Assembly: GCF_003351145.1 (NCBI RefSeq)
Contig: NZ_QQSV01000005.1
Coordinates: 80,214 to 144,213 of the forward strand
Source: Meiothermus sp. QL-1
GTDB taxonomy: Bacteria; Deinococcota; Deinococci; Deinococcales; Thermaceae
Reading direction: 5' to 3'
Length of the DNA stretch: 64,000 nt
Positions 55,083 through 64,000 of this stretch are shown piece after piece (the stretch's first letter is position 1; the number at the start of each line of letters is the position of its first letter). The notes beneath the pieces were generated by a model. That model had not been told where the DNA came from. It ran no database searches and saw nothing but the letters and a program-made list of their open reading frames with translations. Both the position numbers and the translations under genes were made by a program.

Positions 55083-55148
55083 CTGCACCCTCCATCCTTG
55101 AGCGTTGCCGACCTCAGTCTACAACCCGGCTCCAGGGTGAGCCGGGGT

Positions 55149-56021
55149 TCAGGTCGAGCGCGGGGCCTCGAGGACGGCCCTGGGATGCGGCCTCAGCACC
55201 ATCCACAACACCCCCAAAAGCACCAGGCCCGCCCCCAGATACCCCAGCAGGCTGAAGCGTTCGCCCCACCAGAGCCAGGCCGCAAAGGCCGCCACCACCG
55301 GCTCGATGGTCGCCACCACCGAAGCGCGGGTGGCCTCGAGGCGCCTGAGCCCGGCAAAGTAGAGCGTGACCGCGAAAAAGGTGGAGGCAACGGTCAAAAA
55401 GGCGATGGCTGCCCAGGCCTCGGCGTTCTTGGGGGCGAATTGCACGAAAGGCAAAAGCCCCAACGCCCCCACCGGCAGCGCATACAAAAACACCGTGGGG
55501 GTGCTGTACTTGTTCAGGTAAAGCTTGCCGAACAGGTAGTAGGTGGCGTAGGTCAGGGCCGACAAAAGCCCCCAGAAAAGGGCCGCCGGGCTCACCTTCA
55601 CCCCACCCCCCTGCAGGCTGACCAGAGCCACCCCCAGCAGGGTCAGGCCCACCGCCAGGAGCTTGTGGGCGTCCATCGGCTCGCGCAAAAAGAGCCAGGA
55701 GAGCAGGGCCACGATGGCCGGGGCGGTATACAAAAGCACCGAGGCCAAAGCCGCCCCCCCGCTCCCGATGGCAAGCTGGTAGGCCCCATAAAAGAGCGAA
55801 ATTCCCACCAGGCCGAAGCCCAGCACCGCCCACCGGTCGGCCGGCTCTATGCGCGTCTGCCGGGTGAGGAAGGCCTGCAAACCAAAAAGCCCCGCCCCGA
55901 GCGCCGCGCGCCAGAAGGCCACCTCGAGGGGGCTCACCCCCTGGGCAAAGGCCCACTTGGAAACCACCCCCAGCAGCCCCCACAGACTGGCCGCCGCGGC
56001 CACGTAAAGGTAGCCCAGCAC
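55149..56021 (-). CDS. EamA-family (DMT) transporter
   Basis: A 290-residue protein of ten helices in two EamA repeats; 'ASLWGLLGVVSKWAF' opens the first and 'ATRASVVATIEPVVAAFAAWLWWGE' is the typical end of the second (residues about 243-267). Family members move amino acids, sugars or drugs; no substrate can be given. It follows the small LapA-like gene by 4 bases. Confidence 0.92.
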   Translation of the reverse strand: MLGYLYVAAAASLWGLLGVVSKWAFAQGVSPLEVAFWRAALGAGLFGLQAFLTRQTRIEPADRWAVLGFGLVGISLFYGAYQLAIGSGGAALASVLLYTAPAIVALLSWLFLREPMDAHKLLAVGLTLLGVALVSLQGGGVKVSPAALFWGLLSALTYATYYLFGKLYLNKYSTPTVFLYALPVGALGLLPFVQFAPKNAEAWAAIAFLTVASTFFAVTLYFAGLRRLEATRASVVATIEPVVAAFAAWLWWGERFSLLGYLGAGLVLLGVLWMVLRPHPRAVLEAPRST

Positions 56022-56025
56022 GGTT

Positions 56026-56268
56026 CTACTTTTGGCGGCGAACCATAAGGCTCAGGACCAGGCCAACCCCCAGCAGGAACCCAGAACCAAAGACCACCAG
56101 ATAGGTGATCCACAGGCGGGGGTTTACGTTGTAGAAATCGCGGCTGCGCTGGGCCGTGAGGGCTACCAGGTAGTCGCGAATGGTGATGAAATTCATGGTG
56201 GCCAGAACTATGGCCGCAATCAACGCAACAAGCCCCAGAATCAGAAAGACGCGCCCAAAAACGTTCAT
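56026..56268 (-). CDS. Small two-helix membrane protein (LapA/DUF1049-like)
   Basis: An 80-residue protein with two membrane helices (about 6-25 and 53-73) and a basic C-terminal tail (MVRRQK), the layout of LapA/DUF1049 proteins. The similarity is weak. A TAGACT -10 box (56280-56275) lies six bases before the ATG, so it is probably leaderless. It heads a two-gene unit with the EamA transporter. Confidence 0.7.
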   Translation of the reverse strand: MNVFGRVFLILGLVALIAAIVLATMNFITIRDYLVALTAQRSRDFYNVNPRLWITYLVVFGSGFLLGVGLVLSLMVRRQK

Positions 56269-56274
56269 GGCCCC

Positions 56275-56280
56275 AGTCTA
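56275..56280 (-). promoter_or_regulatory. Leaderless -10 box of the LapA-like gene
   Basis: TAGACT on the leftward strand, six bases before the ATG at 56268. It is the same hexamer and spacing as before the small membrane gene at 5064. Confidence 0.5.
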
Positions 56281-56347
56281 ACGAACCGGCCCCAAAAGCA
56301 TAAGCACCCGGCCCCGCCCCCATGCGCGGGGCTTTGCGGAGTCCTGC

Positions 56348-56353
56348 TATAAT
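56348..56353 (+). promoter_or_regulatory. Leaderless extended -10 promoter of glyA
   Basis: TGCTATAAT (extended -10) ends six bases before the ATG at 56360. No convincing -35 is present and no Shine-Dalgarno sequence fits, so the message should start on the ATG. Confidence 0.75.
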
Positions 56354-56359
56354 CGAGCA

Positions 56360-57592
56360 ATGATTGCCACGCCCGAAACCCTCCCCCGCGACGAGCTGAT
56401 CTTCGAGCTCATTCGCCAGGAAGAAGAGCGGCAGCGCAACGGCCTCGAGCTCATCGCCTCGGAAAACTTCACCTCGGCCCAGGTGCGCGAGGCCGTGGGG
56501 AGCGTGCTCACCAACAAGTACGCCGAGGGCTACCCCGGCAAGCGCTGGTACGGGGGCTGCGAGGTGGTGGACCAGGTCGAGGCCCTGGCCATCGAGCGGG
56601 CCAAGCAGCTTTTCGGCGCCAAGTGGGCCAACGTACAGCCCCACTCCGGCAGCAGCGCCAACATCGCGGTCTACACCGCCTTGCTCAAGCCTGGCGACAC
56701 CGTGCTGGGCATGGACCTCTCCCATGGGGGCCACCTGACCCACGGCTCCCCGGTCAACTTCTCGGGCCTCAACTACCGCTTCATCGGCTACAAGGTGCGG
56801 CCCGACGACGAGCTTTTGCATATGGAGGACGTGCGGGCTTTGGCCCTGGAGCACAGGCCCAAGATGATTGTCTGTGGGGCCAGCGCCTACAGCCGCATCC
56901 TGGACTTCAAGGCCTTCCGCGAGATTGCCGACGAGGTGGGGGCCTACCTGATGGCCGACATCGCCCACATCGCAGGGCTGGTGGCCGCGGGGCTGCACCC
57001 CTCGCCCCTGCCCTACGCCCACGTGGTGACCTCCACCACCCACAAGACCCTGCGGGGGCCGCGCTCAGGGCTGATTCTGTCCAACGACCTGGAAATCGCT
57101 GCCCTGCTGGACCGCTCCATCTTCCCCGGCCTGCAGGGGGGGCCGCTGGAGCACGTGATCGCCGGCAAGGCGGTGGCCTTCTGGGAGGCCATGCAACCCT
57201 CCTTCAAGGCCTACGCCGCCCAGATCATCAAGAACGCCCAGACCCTGGCCGCCGAGATGCAGAAGCGGGGGTACCGCATCGTATCGGGGGGCACCGACAA
57301 CCACCTCTTCGTGGTGGACCTGCGGCCGCAGGGCCTGAACGGCACCAAGGCCACCAAGCTCCTGGATGCGGTGCACATCACCATCTCCAAGAGCACCCTG
57401 CCCTACGACACCGAAAAAATCATCCACGGAGGGGGCATCCGCATCGGCACCCCGGCCATCACCACCCGCGGGATGACCGAGGCCCACATGCCGCAGATCG
57501 CCGAGTTCATCGACCGGGCGCTGAAAGGCGAGGACCCAGCCGTGCTGGGTCCTGAGGTTAGGGCCTTTGCCGCGCAGTTCCCGCTGCCCTAG
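56360..57592 (+). CDS. glyA: Serine hydroxymethyltransferase
   Basis: A 410-residue PLP enzyme that converts serine and tetrahydrofolate to glycine and methylene-tetrahydrofolate. Motifs: '[10 protein letters not shown]', '[15 protein letters not shown]', '[12 protein letters not shown]' and the PLP-lysine segment '[15 protein letters not shown]'. It provides one-carbon units used by MetF in this window. Confidence 0.97.
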   Translation: MIATPETLPRDELIFELIRQEEERQRNGLELIASENFTSAQVREAVGSVLTNKYAEGYPGKRWYGGCEVVDQVEALAIERAKQLFGAKWANVQPHSGSSANIAVYTALLKPGDTVLGMDLSHGGHLTHGSPVNFSGLNYRFIGYKVRPDDELLHMEDVRALALEHRPKMIVCGASAYSRILDFKAFREIADEVGAYLMADIAHIAGLVAAGLHPSPLPYAHVVTSTTHKTLRGPRSGLILSNDLEIAALLDRSIFPGLQGGPLEHVIAGKAVAFWEAMQPSFKAYAAQIIKNAQTLAAEMQKRGYRIVSGGTDNHLFVVDLRPQGLNGTKATKLLDAVHITISKSTLPYDTEKIIHGGGIRIGTPAITTRGMTEAHMPQIAEFIDRALKGEDPAVLGPEVRAFAAQFPLP

Positions 57593-57625
57593 ATTTGCTC
57601 CAGATTCCGCGGACCGCCTGGGTGT

Positions 57626-57631
57626 TAGCAT
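57626..57631 (+). promoter_or_regulatory. Leaderless -10 box of the M24-like gene
   Basis: TAGCAT ends five bases before the GTG start at 57637. Confidence 0.45.
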
Positions 57632-57636
57632 AAGGC

Positions 57637-58641
57637 GTGAACCACAGCGCCGTAGACCGCTTGCGGAACTGGATGGCGGCCCGGGGCTTTGAGCGCTTCT
57701 TTGTCCAGCGGCCCGAAAACTTCGCCTGGCTGACCGGCGGGGGAGACAACACGGTGGTCACCCTCCAGCCGGCGGCGGCCTGGCTCGAGCTCACCCCCGA
57801 CCACCTGCGCCTCCACGCCTCGCAGATCGAGGCCGACAGGCTCCTGGAGGAGGAAGTGGGGGAGCTCGAGGTGGTGCGCTACCCCTGGTATGCCCCCACC
57901 AGCCCCCAGGGCCCCAGCGACCTCGAGCACGACCTGACCCCCCTTCGCCTCGTCCTCTCGGCCGAAGAGCAGGCCCGCTACCGCACGCTGGGCCAGGATG
58001 CGGCCCGGGCCCTGGGCGAGAGCCTCCGCTTCGCCGACCCCGACTGGAGCGAGTACGAGCTGGCCGGGGCCATCGCCGAGGAGCTCTGGGCCAGGGGCAT
58101 CCAGCCGGTCGTGCTTCTGGTGGCCGGCGAAGAGCGCCTTTTCCGCCACCGGCACCCCCTGCCCAAAAGGGCCCGGCTGGGCCGGCTTTGCATGGGGGTG
58201 GTCTGTGGGCGGCGGCAGGGCCTCATCGCCAACCTGACCCGCCTGCGCAGCTTTGGCCATCCCGAGGCCCACCGGCTCAACGCCCAGGTCTGCCAGATCG
58301 AGGCCCGGGCGCTGGCAGCCTCCCGGCCCGGGGCCACCCTGGACGAGGTGCTGGCCGAGATCCGGGCCGGTTACCAGGCGGTTGGGCGGGCGGAGGAGTT
58401 CGAGAACCACCACCAAGGAGGCCTCACCGGCTACAAAAGCCGCGAGGTGCTGGCCCGCCCTGGCGAGACCACCCGGCTCCAGGTGGGCATGGCCCTAGCC
58501 TGGAACCCGAGCCTGCCCGGGGCCAAGGTGGAGGACACCTTTCTCCTCACTGAAGACGGGCTGGAAAACCTGACCCTCGAGCCTTCCTGGCCCACCGAAA
58601 CGGTGGAGGGCCGGGCCCGGCCCCGGGTCTACGAGGGTTGA
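57637..58641 (+). CDS. M24-family (Xaa-Pro peptidase/creatinase fold) protein with a degenerate metal site
   Basis: A 334-residue protein with the creatinase N-domain (about 1-100) and a pita-bread domain. In active M24 metallopeptidases the ligands are Asp, Asp, His, Glu, Glu. Here the first Asp region reads 'LCMGVVCGRRQGLIANLTR' with no Asp and Asn199 at the second place. 'ENHHQGGLTGY' keeps the His. The first Glu region is 'ALAWNPSLPG' and only Glu299 in 'VEDTFLL' remains. It is probably not a dinuclear peptidase; a creatinase-like or binding role is possible. Confidence 0.8.
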   Translation: MNHSAVDRLRNWMAARGFERFFVQRPENFAWLTGGGDNTVVTLQPAAAWLELTPDHLRLHASQIEADRLLEEEVGELEVVRYPWYAPTSPQGPSDLEHDLTPLRLVLSAEEQARYRTLGQDAARALGESLRFADPDWSEYELAGAIAEELWARGIQPVVLLVAGEERLFRHRHPLPKRARLGRLCMGVVCGRRQGLIANLTRLRSFGHPEAHRLNAQVCQIEARALAASRPGATLDEVLAEIRAGYQAVGRAEEFENHHQGGLTGYKSREVLARPGETTRLQVGMALAWNPSLPGAKVEDTFLLTEDGLENLTLEPSWPTETVEGRARPRVYEG

Positions 58642-58662
58642 GTCCTGTATGCTATCCGGGCT

Positions 58663-59706
58663 ATGTTCCAGCGCATCTTCGGCTGCCAACCCCAGCTAGT
58701 CGCCTCCGCCCCGGGCCGGGTCAACCTCTTGGGGGAGCATACCGATTACAACCAGGGCCTGGTCTTTCCCACCCCCCTCCCCCACCAGACCACCCTCGAG
58801 GCCGCCCCCGGCGAAGGCATCGAGGTCTACGCCGAAAGCTTCAAAGAGCTGAAACGCAGGAAACCCGACGAGCCCCGCCAGGGCGACTGGCTCGACTACA
58901 TCGCCGGCTGCGTCTGGGCTTTGCGGCGGCATGGCTACGGGGTGCCGGGGCTGCGGGCCTGTGTTCGAAGCGAGGTGCCCATGGGGGGTGGGCTTTCCAG
59001 CTCGGCGGCGCTCGAGGTGGCCACCCTGCGGGCCCTGCGGGCGCTGTACCAGCTGCCCCTGGACGACGTGGCCATCGCCCGGCTGGCCCAGGAGGCCGAG
59101 GTGGAGTACGTGGGGGTGCGCTGCGGCATCATGGACCAGATGGCCGCCTCGGTAGGGCGGCCTGGCTACGGGCTTCTGCTCGACACCCGCGACCTGAGCA
59201 CCCGGCTGGTGCCCCTGCCCCAGGGCTACCGGGTGGTGGTGGTGGACTCGGGCGTGCCGCGCCGGCTGGCCGAGTCGGGCTACAACGCCCGCCGCCAGGA
59301 GTGCGAGGAGGCCTGCGCCCGGCTGGGGGTCTCCTCGCTGCGGGAGCTGACGCCGGCCGACCTGCCCCGCCTGTCCAGCCTGCCCGAGCCCCTCCTGCGC
59401 CGGGCCCGCCACGTGATTACGGAAAACGCGCGGGTGCTGGAGGGGGTAGAAGCCCTGGAAGCGGGCGACGTGCAGCGCTTTGGTGCGCTGATGACGGCTT
59501 CCCACGCCTCCTTGCGGGACGACTACCAGGTCTCCACCCCCGAGCTCGACCGGCTGGTGGAGGCCGAGCTGCGCCACGGCGCGGTGGGCGCCCGCCTCAC
59601 CGGGGCTGGCTTCGGCGGGGCCACGGTGGCCCTGGTGGCGGAAGAAGACTACGAGCCCTTCCGCCAAGGCGTGCAGCGCGACTACCCGGCGGCCCGGTTC
59701 CTCTAG
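58663..59706 (+). CDS. galK: Galactokinase
   Basis: A 347-residue GHMP kinase that phosphorylates galactose. Motif 1 is 'GRVNLLGEHTDYNQGLVFP', motif 2 the ATP loop 'PMGGGLSSSAALEVA', the catalytic Asp region 'CGIMDQMAASVG', and motif 3 'LTGAGFGGATVALV'. It lies 21 bases after the M24-like gene. No other Leloir genes are beside it; galactose could enter by the ABC system at 47-51 kb. The stop shares CTAG with hslO. Confidence 0.95.
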   Translation: MFQRIFGCQPQLVASAPGRVNLLGEHTDYNQGLVFPTPLPHQTTLEAAPGEGIEVYAESFKELKRRKPDEPRQGDWLDYIAGCVWALRRHGYGVPGLRACVRSEVPMGGGLSSSAALEVATLRALRALYQLPLDDVAIARLAQEAEVEYVGVRCGIMDQMAASVGRPGYGLLLDTRDLSTRLVPLPQGYRVVVVDSGVPRRLAESGYNARRQECEEACARLGVSSLRELTPADLPRLSSLPEPLLRRARHVITENARVLEGVEALEAGDVQRFGALMTASHASLRDDYQVSTPELDRLVEAELRHGAVGARLTGAGFGGATVALVAEEDYEPFRQGVQRDYPAARFL

Positions 59707-60614
59707 GCCTGGGGCACCTGCCCGTCCCCCCCTAAGGAGCGGATCTCCTCAGGGGTGATCTGGTACTTGGTTCCGCACCAGTGGCACTGCACCTCGGCCC
59801 CGCCGTCCTCGGCGATCATGGCCTCGCGCTCCTGGGGCGAGAAGTAGACCAAAGCGGCCAAAGCCCGCTCGCGGCTGCAGCGGCAGCGGAAGGCCAGGGG
59901 AATGTAGCCCCCTGGGTACCCCACCGCCCGAAGGTCGGTGGGGTCGTAGGCCAGCCCCTCCAGCAAAGCCTCCACCGCCCCCTCCAGCCCCCGCTCCAAA
60001 AGCAGGGGGGTCAGGGCACGGCCCTTCAGGTTTTGCTCGAGCCGACCGACCACCTCCTCCGGGCAATCCGGGAGGACCTGGATGGCCATCCCCCCCGCCA
60101 CCTCCACCCCCCCCGCGGCCTCCACCCGCACCCCCAGGAGCAGGGCTGAGGGGATCTGCTCCGACTGCCACAGGTAGCGCACCAGGTCTTCGGCCACCTC
60201 GCCGCTCACCAGCTCCACACTGGACTGGTACAGCTCCCCGTTGGCCAGGACCCGGTCCACCTTCAACTCGCCCCTGCCGATCGCCCCACCCACATCCAGC
60301 TTGCCATCGGGGCGCAGGGGAGGGTGGGCCGCCGGGTTCTTCACGTACCCCCGCACAAACCCGTCGGGGCCAGCCTCCACCACCGGCCCCCCCAGGGGCC
60401 CATCGCCCAAAAACTGCAGCCCTATCCGCTCCTTAGGGGTCTTGGAGAGGAGGAAGGTCAGAAGCAGCACCCCGCTCATGGCGCGGCCCAACGCCGCGGT
60501 GGCGGTAGGGGAAAGCCCGTGGCGCAGCCGGGCTTCCTCCACAATGTCGGTGGTCTCTACGGCCAGCACCCGCAGACTCCCCTCGGCTGCCAGCCCGCGA
60601 ATCAAACGACCCAT
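59703..60614 (-). CDS. hslO: Redox-regulated chaperone Hsp33
   Basis: A 303-residue cytosolic holdase that is activated by oxidation. The C-terminal zinc switch is intact: Cys-x-Cys in 'FRCRCSRERAL' and Cys-x-x-Cys in 'VQCHWCGTKY'. The N-terminal domain shows 'LSPTATAALGRAMSG' and 'GDGPLGGPVV'. Length is normal. It is a single leftward gene between galK and the HNH gene. Confidence 0.96.
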   Translation of the reverse strand: MGRLIRGLAAEGSLRVLAVETTDIVEEARLRHGLSPTATAALGRAMSGVLLLTFLLSKTPKERIGLQFLGDGPLGGPVVEAGPDGFVRGYVKNPAAHPPLRPDGKLDVGGAIGRGELKVDRVLANGELYQSSVELVSGEVAEDLVRYLWQSEQIPSALLLGVRVEAAGGVEVAGGMAIQVLPDCPEEVVGRLEQNLKGRALTPLLLERGLEGAVEALLEGLAYDPTDLRAVGYPGGYIPLAFRCRCSRERALAALVYFSPQEREAMIAEDGGAEVQCHWCGTKYQITPEEIRSLGGDGQVPQA

Positions 60615-60687
60615 AACTTTCCGATTCTAGCAGCAAAACACCCCAAGCTCCCTGGCCGCGCTCTAGAATCCCCTGACATATTTTGGG

Positions 60688-60693
60688 TATCCT
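60688..60693 (+). promoter_or_regulatory. Leaderless -10 box of the HNH gene
   Basis: TATCCT ends seven bases before the GTG at 60701. Confidence 0.45.
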
Positions 60694-60700
60694 GTAGGCC

Positions 60701-61218
60701 GTGAACCTCGACGCCCCCCGTATCCTGGTGCTCAACGCCGGGTATGAGCCCCTGGGGCTGGCCAGCGTAAAGCGGGCGGTGATCCTGGTGATGAACGGCA
60801 CCGCCGAGGTGGTGGAGGAAAGCGGCGAGTTTTTACGAACGCCGAGCAAGCCCTACCCCATCCCCAGCGTCATCCGGCTCAAACGCCTGGTTCGCCGCCC
60901 TCCGGGGCGGCTTGCCTTAAACCGCCGCAACATCCTGCGGCGCGACGCCTACACCTGCCAGTACTGTGGCAAGCGGGGGGGTGAGCTCACGGTGGACCAC
61001 GTGCTGCCCAAAAGCCGGGGAGGGCGCAGCATCTGGGAAAACCTGGTCACCGCCTGCCGGGCCTGCAACCTCAAAAAGAAGAACCGCACCCCAGAGGAGG
61101 CCGGCATGCGCCTGGTCCGGCGCCCTATGGCCCCCCGGCACAGCCTGCTGCTGGTGGCCGACCTGCCCAGCCTGCCCGAGGCCTGGCGCCCCTACCTGCC
61201 GGAGGCAGAGCTTCCGCG

Positions 61219-61222
<4 letters not shown>
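60701..61222 (+). CDS. HNH endonuclease
   Basis: A 173-residue protein. The N-terminal 'ILVLNAGYEPLGLASVKRAV' is typical of stand-alone bacterial HNH nucleases. The nuclease part has zinc cysteines CQYC and CRAC around 'LTVDHVLPKSRGG' (the HNH His) and 'WENLVTACRACN'. It is a chromosomal housekeeping type common in Deinococcota and Actinobacteria, with no intron or restriction partner. The start is GTG 60701. Confidence 0.92.
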
Positions 61223-63540
<2,318 letters not shown>

Positions 63541-63567
63541 CTTGCCAGAAAGGCAAGGTTCCCCGTC

Positions 63568-63596
63568 ATGGTAGGGAGTCCTGGGGGGTATGTCAA
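63568..63596 (-). promoter_or_regulatory. metY-metF promoter
   Basis: Leftward -35 TTGACA (63596-63591) and -10 TACCAT (63573-63568) with an exact 17-base spacer. The start near 63561 gives a leader of about 208 bases that contains the riboswitch. Confidence 0.8.
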
Positions 63597-63601
63597 TCCC
63601 C

Positions 63602-63820
63602 TGGGTTTGTACCAAACCCCGCGCCCCACACCCTGCCCAACGAGAGAGGGGGCCTGGTCCTGGAGCCAGTTGGGCCTCGCAAGGAGGCGGCCTGTAGACG
63701 AGCAGGCCCCGCGTGAGCTGAGGCTGGCCTGGAGCTGGGGTTTTCCTTTTGGCTCGTGGTTAAGGAATTTGTAAGCCCGGCTGGGCTACCTTCAAAGTGC
63801 GATTTTAGAGAAAAGAGGGG
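63602..63820. other. Gene-free stretch with foldable segments
   Basis: No convincing reading frame. It begins with a small perfect hairpin GGGTTTG-TAC-CAAACCC (63603-63619). GGGGCCTG (63649-63656) and CAGGCCCC (63703-63710) form an 8-base stem enclosing CTGG-AG-CCAG and GCCTC-GCAAG-GAGGC hairpins. An A/T-rich tract (63730-63770) follows. It may be a small structured RNA or the decayed flank of the neighbouring insertion sequence. Confidence 0.4.
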
Positions 63821-63822
63821 GT

Positions 63823-64000
63823 GTGGGGGAGCTATAATCCCCCGGTTTTCAAACCGGGGATACATGGACTCCCCCACGTGCTCCGAAGGAGCCCATAGCA
63901 TGGTGGGCGGTCGTTTTGCGGTACCATGTGCATGTACCTGAAGAGCGTGGCGCGGTGCGGGAAAGGTTGATGCCGGTATTCCGGGAGACCTGCTCGATGA
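63823..64000 (+). mobile_element. Left end of an IS200/IS605-like insertion sequence
   Basis: There are nested hairpins: GTGGGGGAG (63823-63831) pairs with CTCCCCCAC (63869-63877) around CCCCGGTTT-TC-AAACCGGGG (63840-63859), and CTCC-GAA-GGAG (63881-63891) hides the AAGGAG ribosome site of the following tnpA-like frame. Subterminal hairpins and a sequestered start are features of IS200/IS605 elements, which lack terminal inverted repeats. The element continues beyond the window. The exact left boundary cannot be set. Confidence 0.6.
63900..64000 (+). pseudogene. IS200/IS605 Y1 transposase (tnpA) start, apparently frameshifted
   Basis: From ATG 63900 the frame reads MVGGRFAV and then stops at 63939-63941. 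Shifting by one base at about 63921 continues as YHVHVPEERGAV and RERLMPVFRETC to the window edge. GRFAV-Y-HVH is the N-terminus expected for Y1 transposases, with HVH as the HUH metal motif, and 'FRETC' resembles the following helix. A few residues after the HUH motif seem missing. It is cut by the window edge, so the catalytic Tyr cannot be checked. Confidence 0.55.

Noticed and set aside
63649..63710. Possible tRNA gene in the foldable segment
   Set aside because: There is no TTCGA-type T-loop, no 7-base acceptor stem and no CCA-compatible end.
63840..63859. CCCCGGTTT hairpin as an ordinary terminator
   Set aside because: It follows a TATAAT rather than a gene and has no U-tract; nested pairing with flanking G and C runs and the tnpA-like frame fit an insertion-sequence end better.

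Overview
The window is high-GC, gene-dense bacterial DNA with almost no spacer. It reads as the chromosome of a member of the Thermaceae (Thermus/Meiothermus relatives, Deinococcota). The reasons are a fused subunit I+III caa3-type oxidase, a cytochrome c-fused subunit II, a Thermus-type family 5 uracil-DNA glycosylase, a short monofunctional proline dehydrogenase paired with PruA, a Thermus-like glucose-binding protein operon, a C-H-H type CsoR, and many apparently leaderless genes whose -10 box lies 5-9 bases before the start codon. The genus is inferred, not proven.

Layout. 1-5 kb: tail of an HD-type protein, a copper-efflux operon (copZ-csoR-copA-DUF305) with a CsoR-like operator, an SDR and a small membrane protein. 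5-12 kb: ddl, glgA, a C-S lyase-like aminotransferase, a diguanylate cyclase, rnhB, a lipoprotein and an orphan TRAP binding protein. 12.3-20.7 kb: a cytochrome c, then a leftward Calvin-Benson-Bassham operon (glpX-cbbL-cbbS-cbbX-prk-rpe-fba-yqhA) with a divergent LysR gene (cbbR). RuBisCO is the red form I type with its activase CbbX, while the phosphoribulokinase is of the cyanobacterial/plant class. 20.7-26 kb: a 5'-nucleotidase, a selenium-binding-protein (methanethiol oxidase type) operon and an unknown secreted protein. 26-31.6 kb: heme A and caa3 oxidase genes. 31.7-39 kb: two zinc dehydrogenases, GNAT, folC, a VWA protein, UDG, a lipoprotein, an aquaporin and an HD protein.

39-42.2 kb: proline catabolism under a GntR regulator. 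42.3-46.4 kb: AlaX, glycerol-3-phosphate dehydrogenase, an unknown protein and a bacillithiol-type deacetylase. 46.4-50.9 kb: a ROK repressor and a sugar ABC transporter without an ATPase gene. 50.9-63.4 kb: a bacterial eRF1-like protein, Usp, an amylase, an EamA transporter, glyA, a degenerate M24 protein, galK, hslO, an HNH nuclease and metY-metF. The last two follow a SAM-I riboswitch. The right edge carries the start of an IS200/IS605-like element with an apparently frameshifted tnpA.

Together these genes suggest an aerobic, respiring thermophile able to use sugars, glycerol and proline, with the core enzymes of CO2 fixation in one operon. No tRNA, rRNA or CRISPR array was seen. The only stretch over 300 bases without a confident gene is 63353-63899, which holds the riboswitch leader, a foldable segment and the hairpins of the insertion-sequence end.
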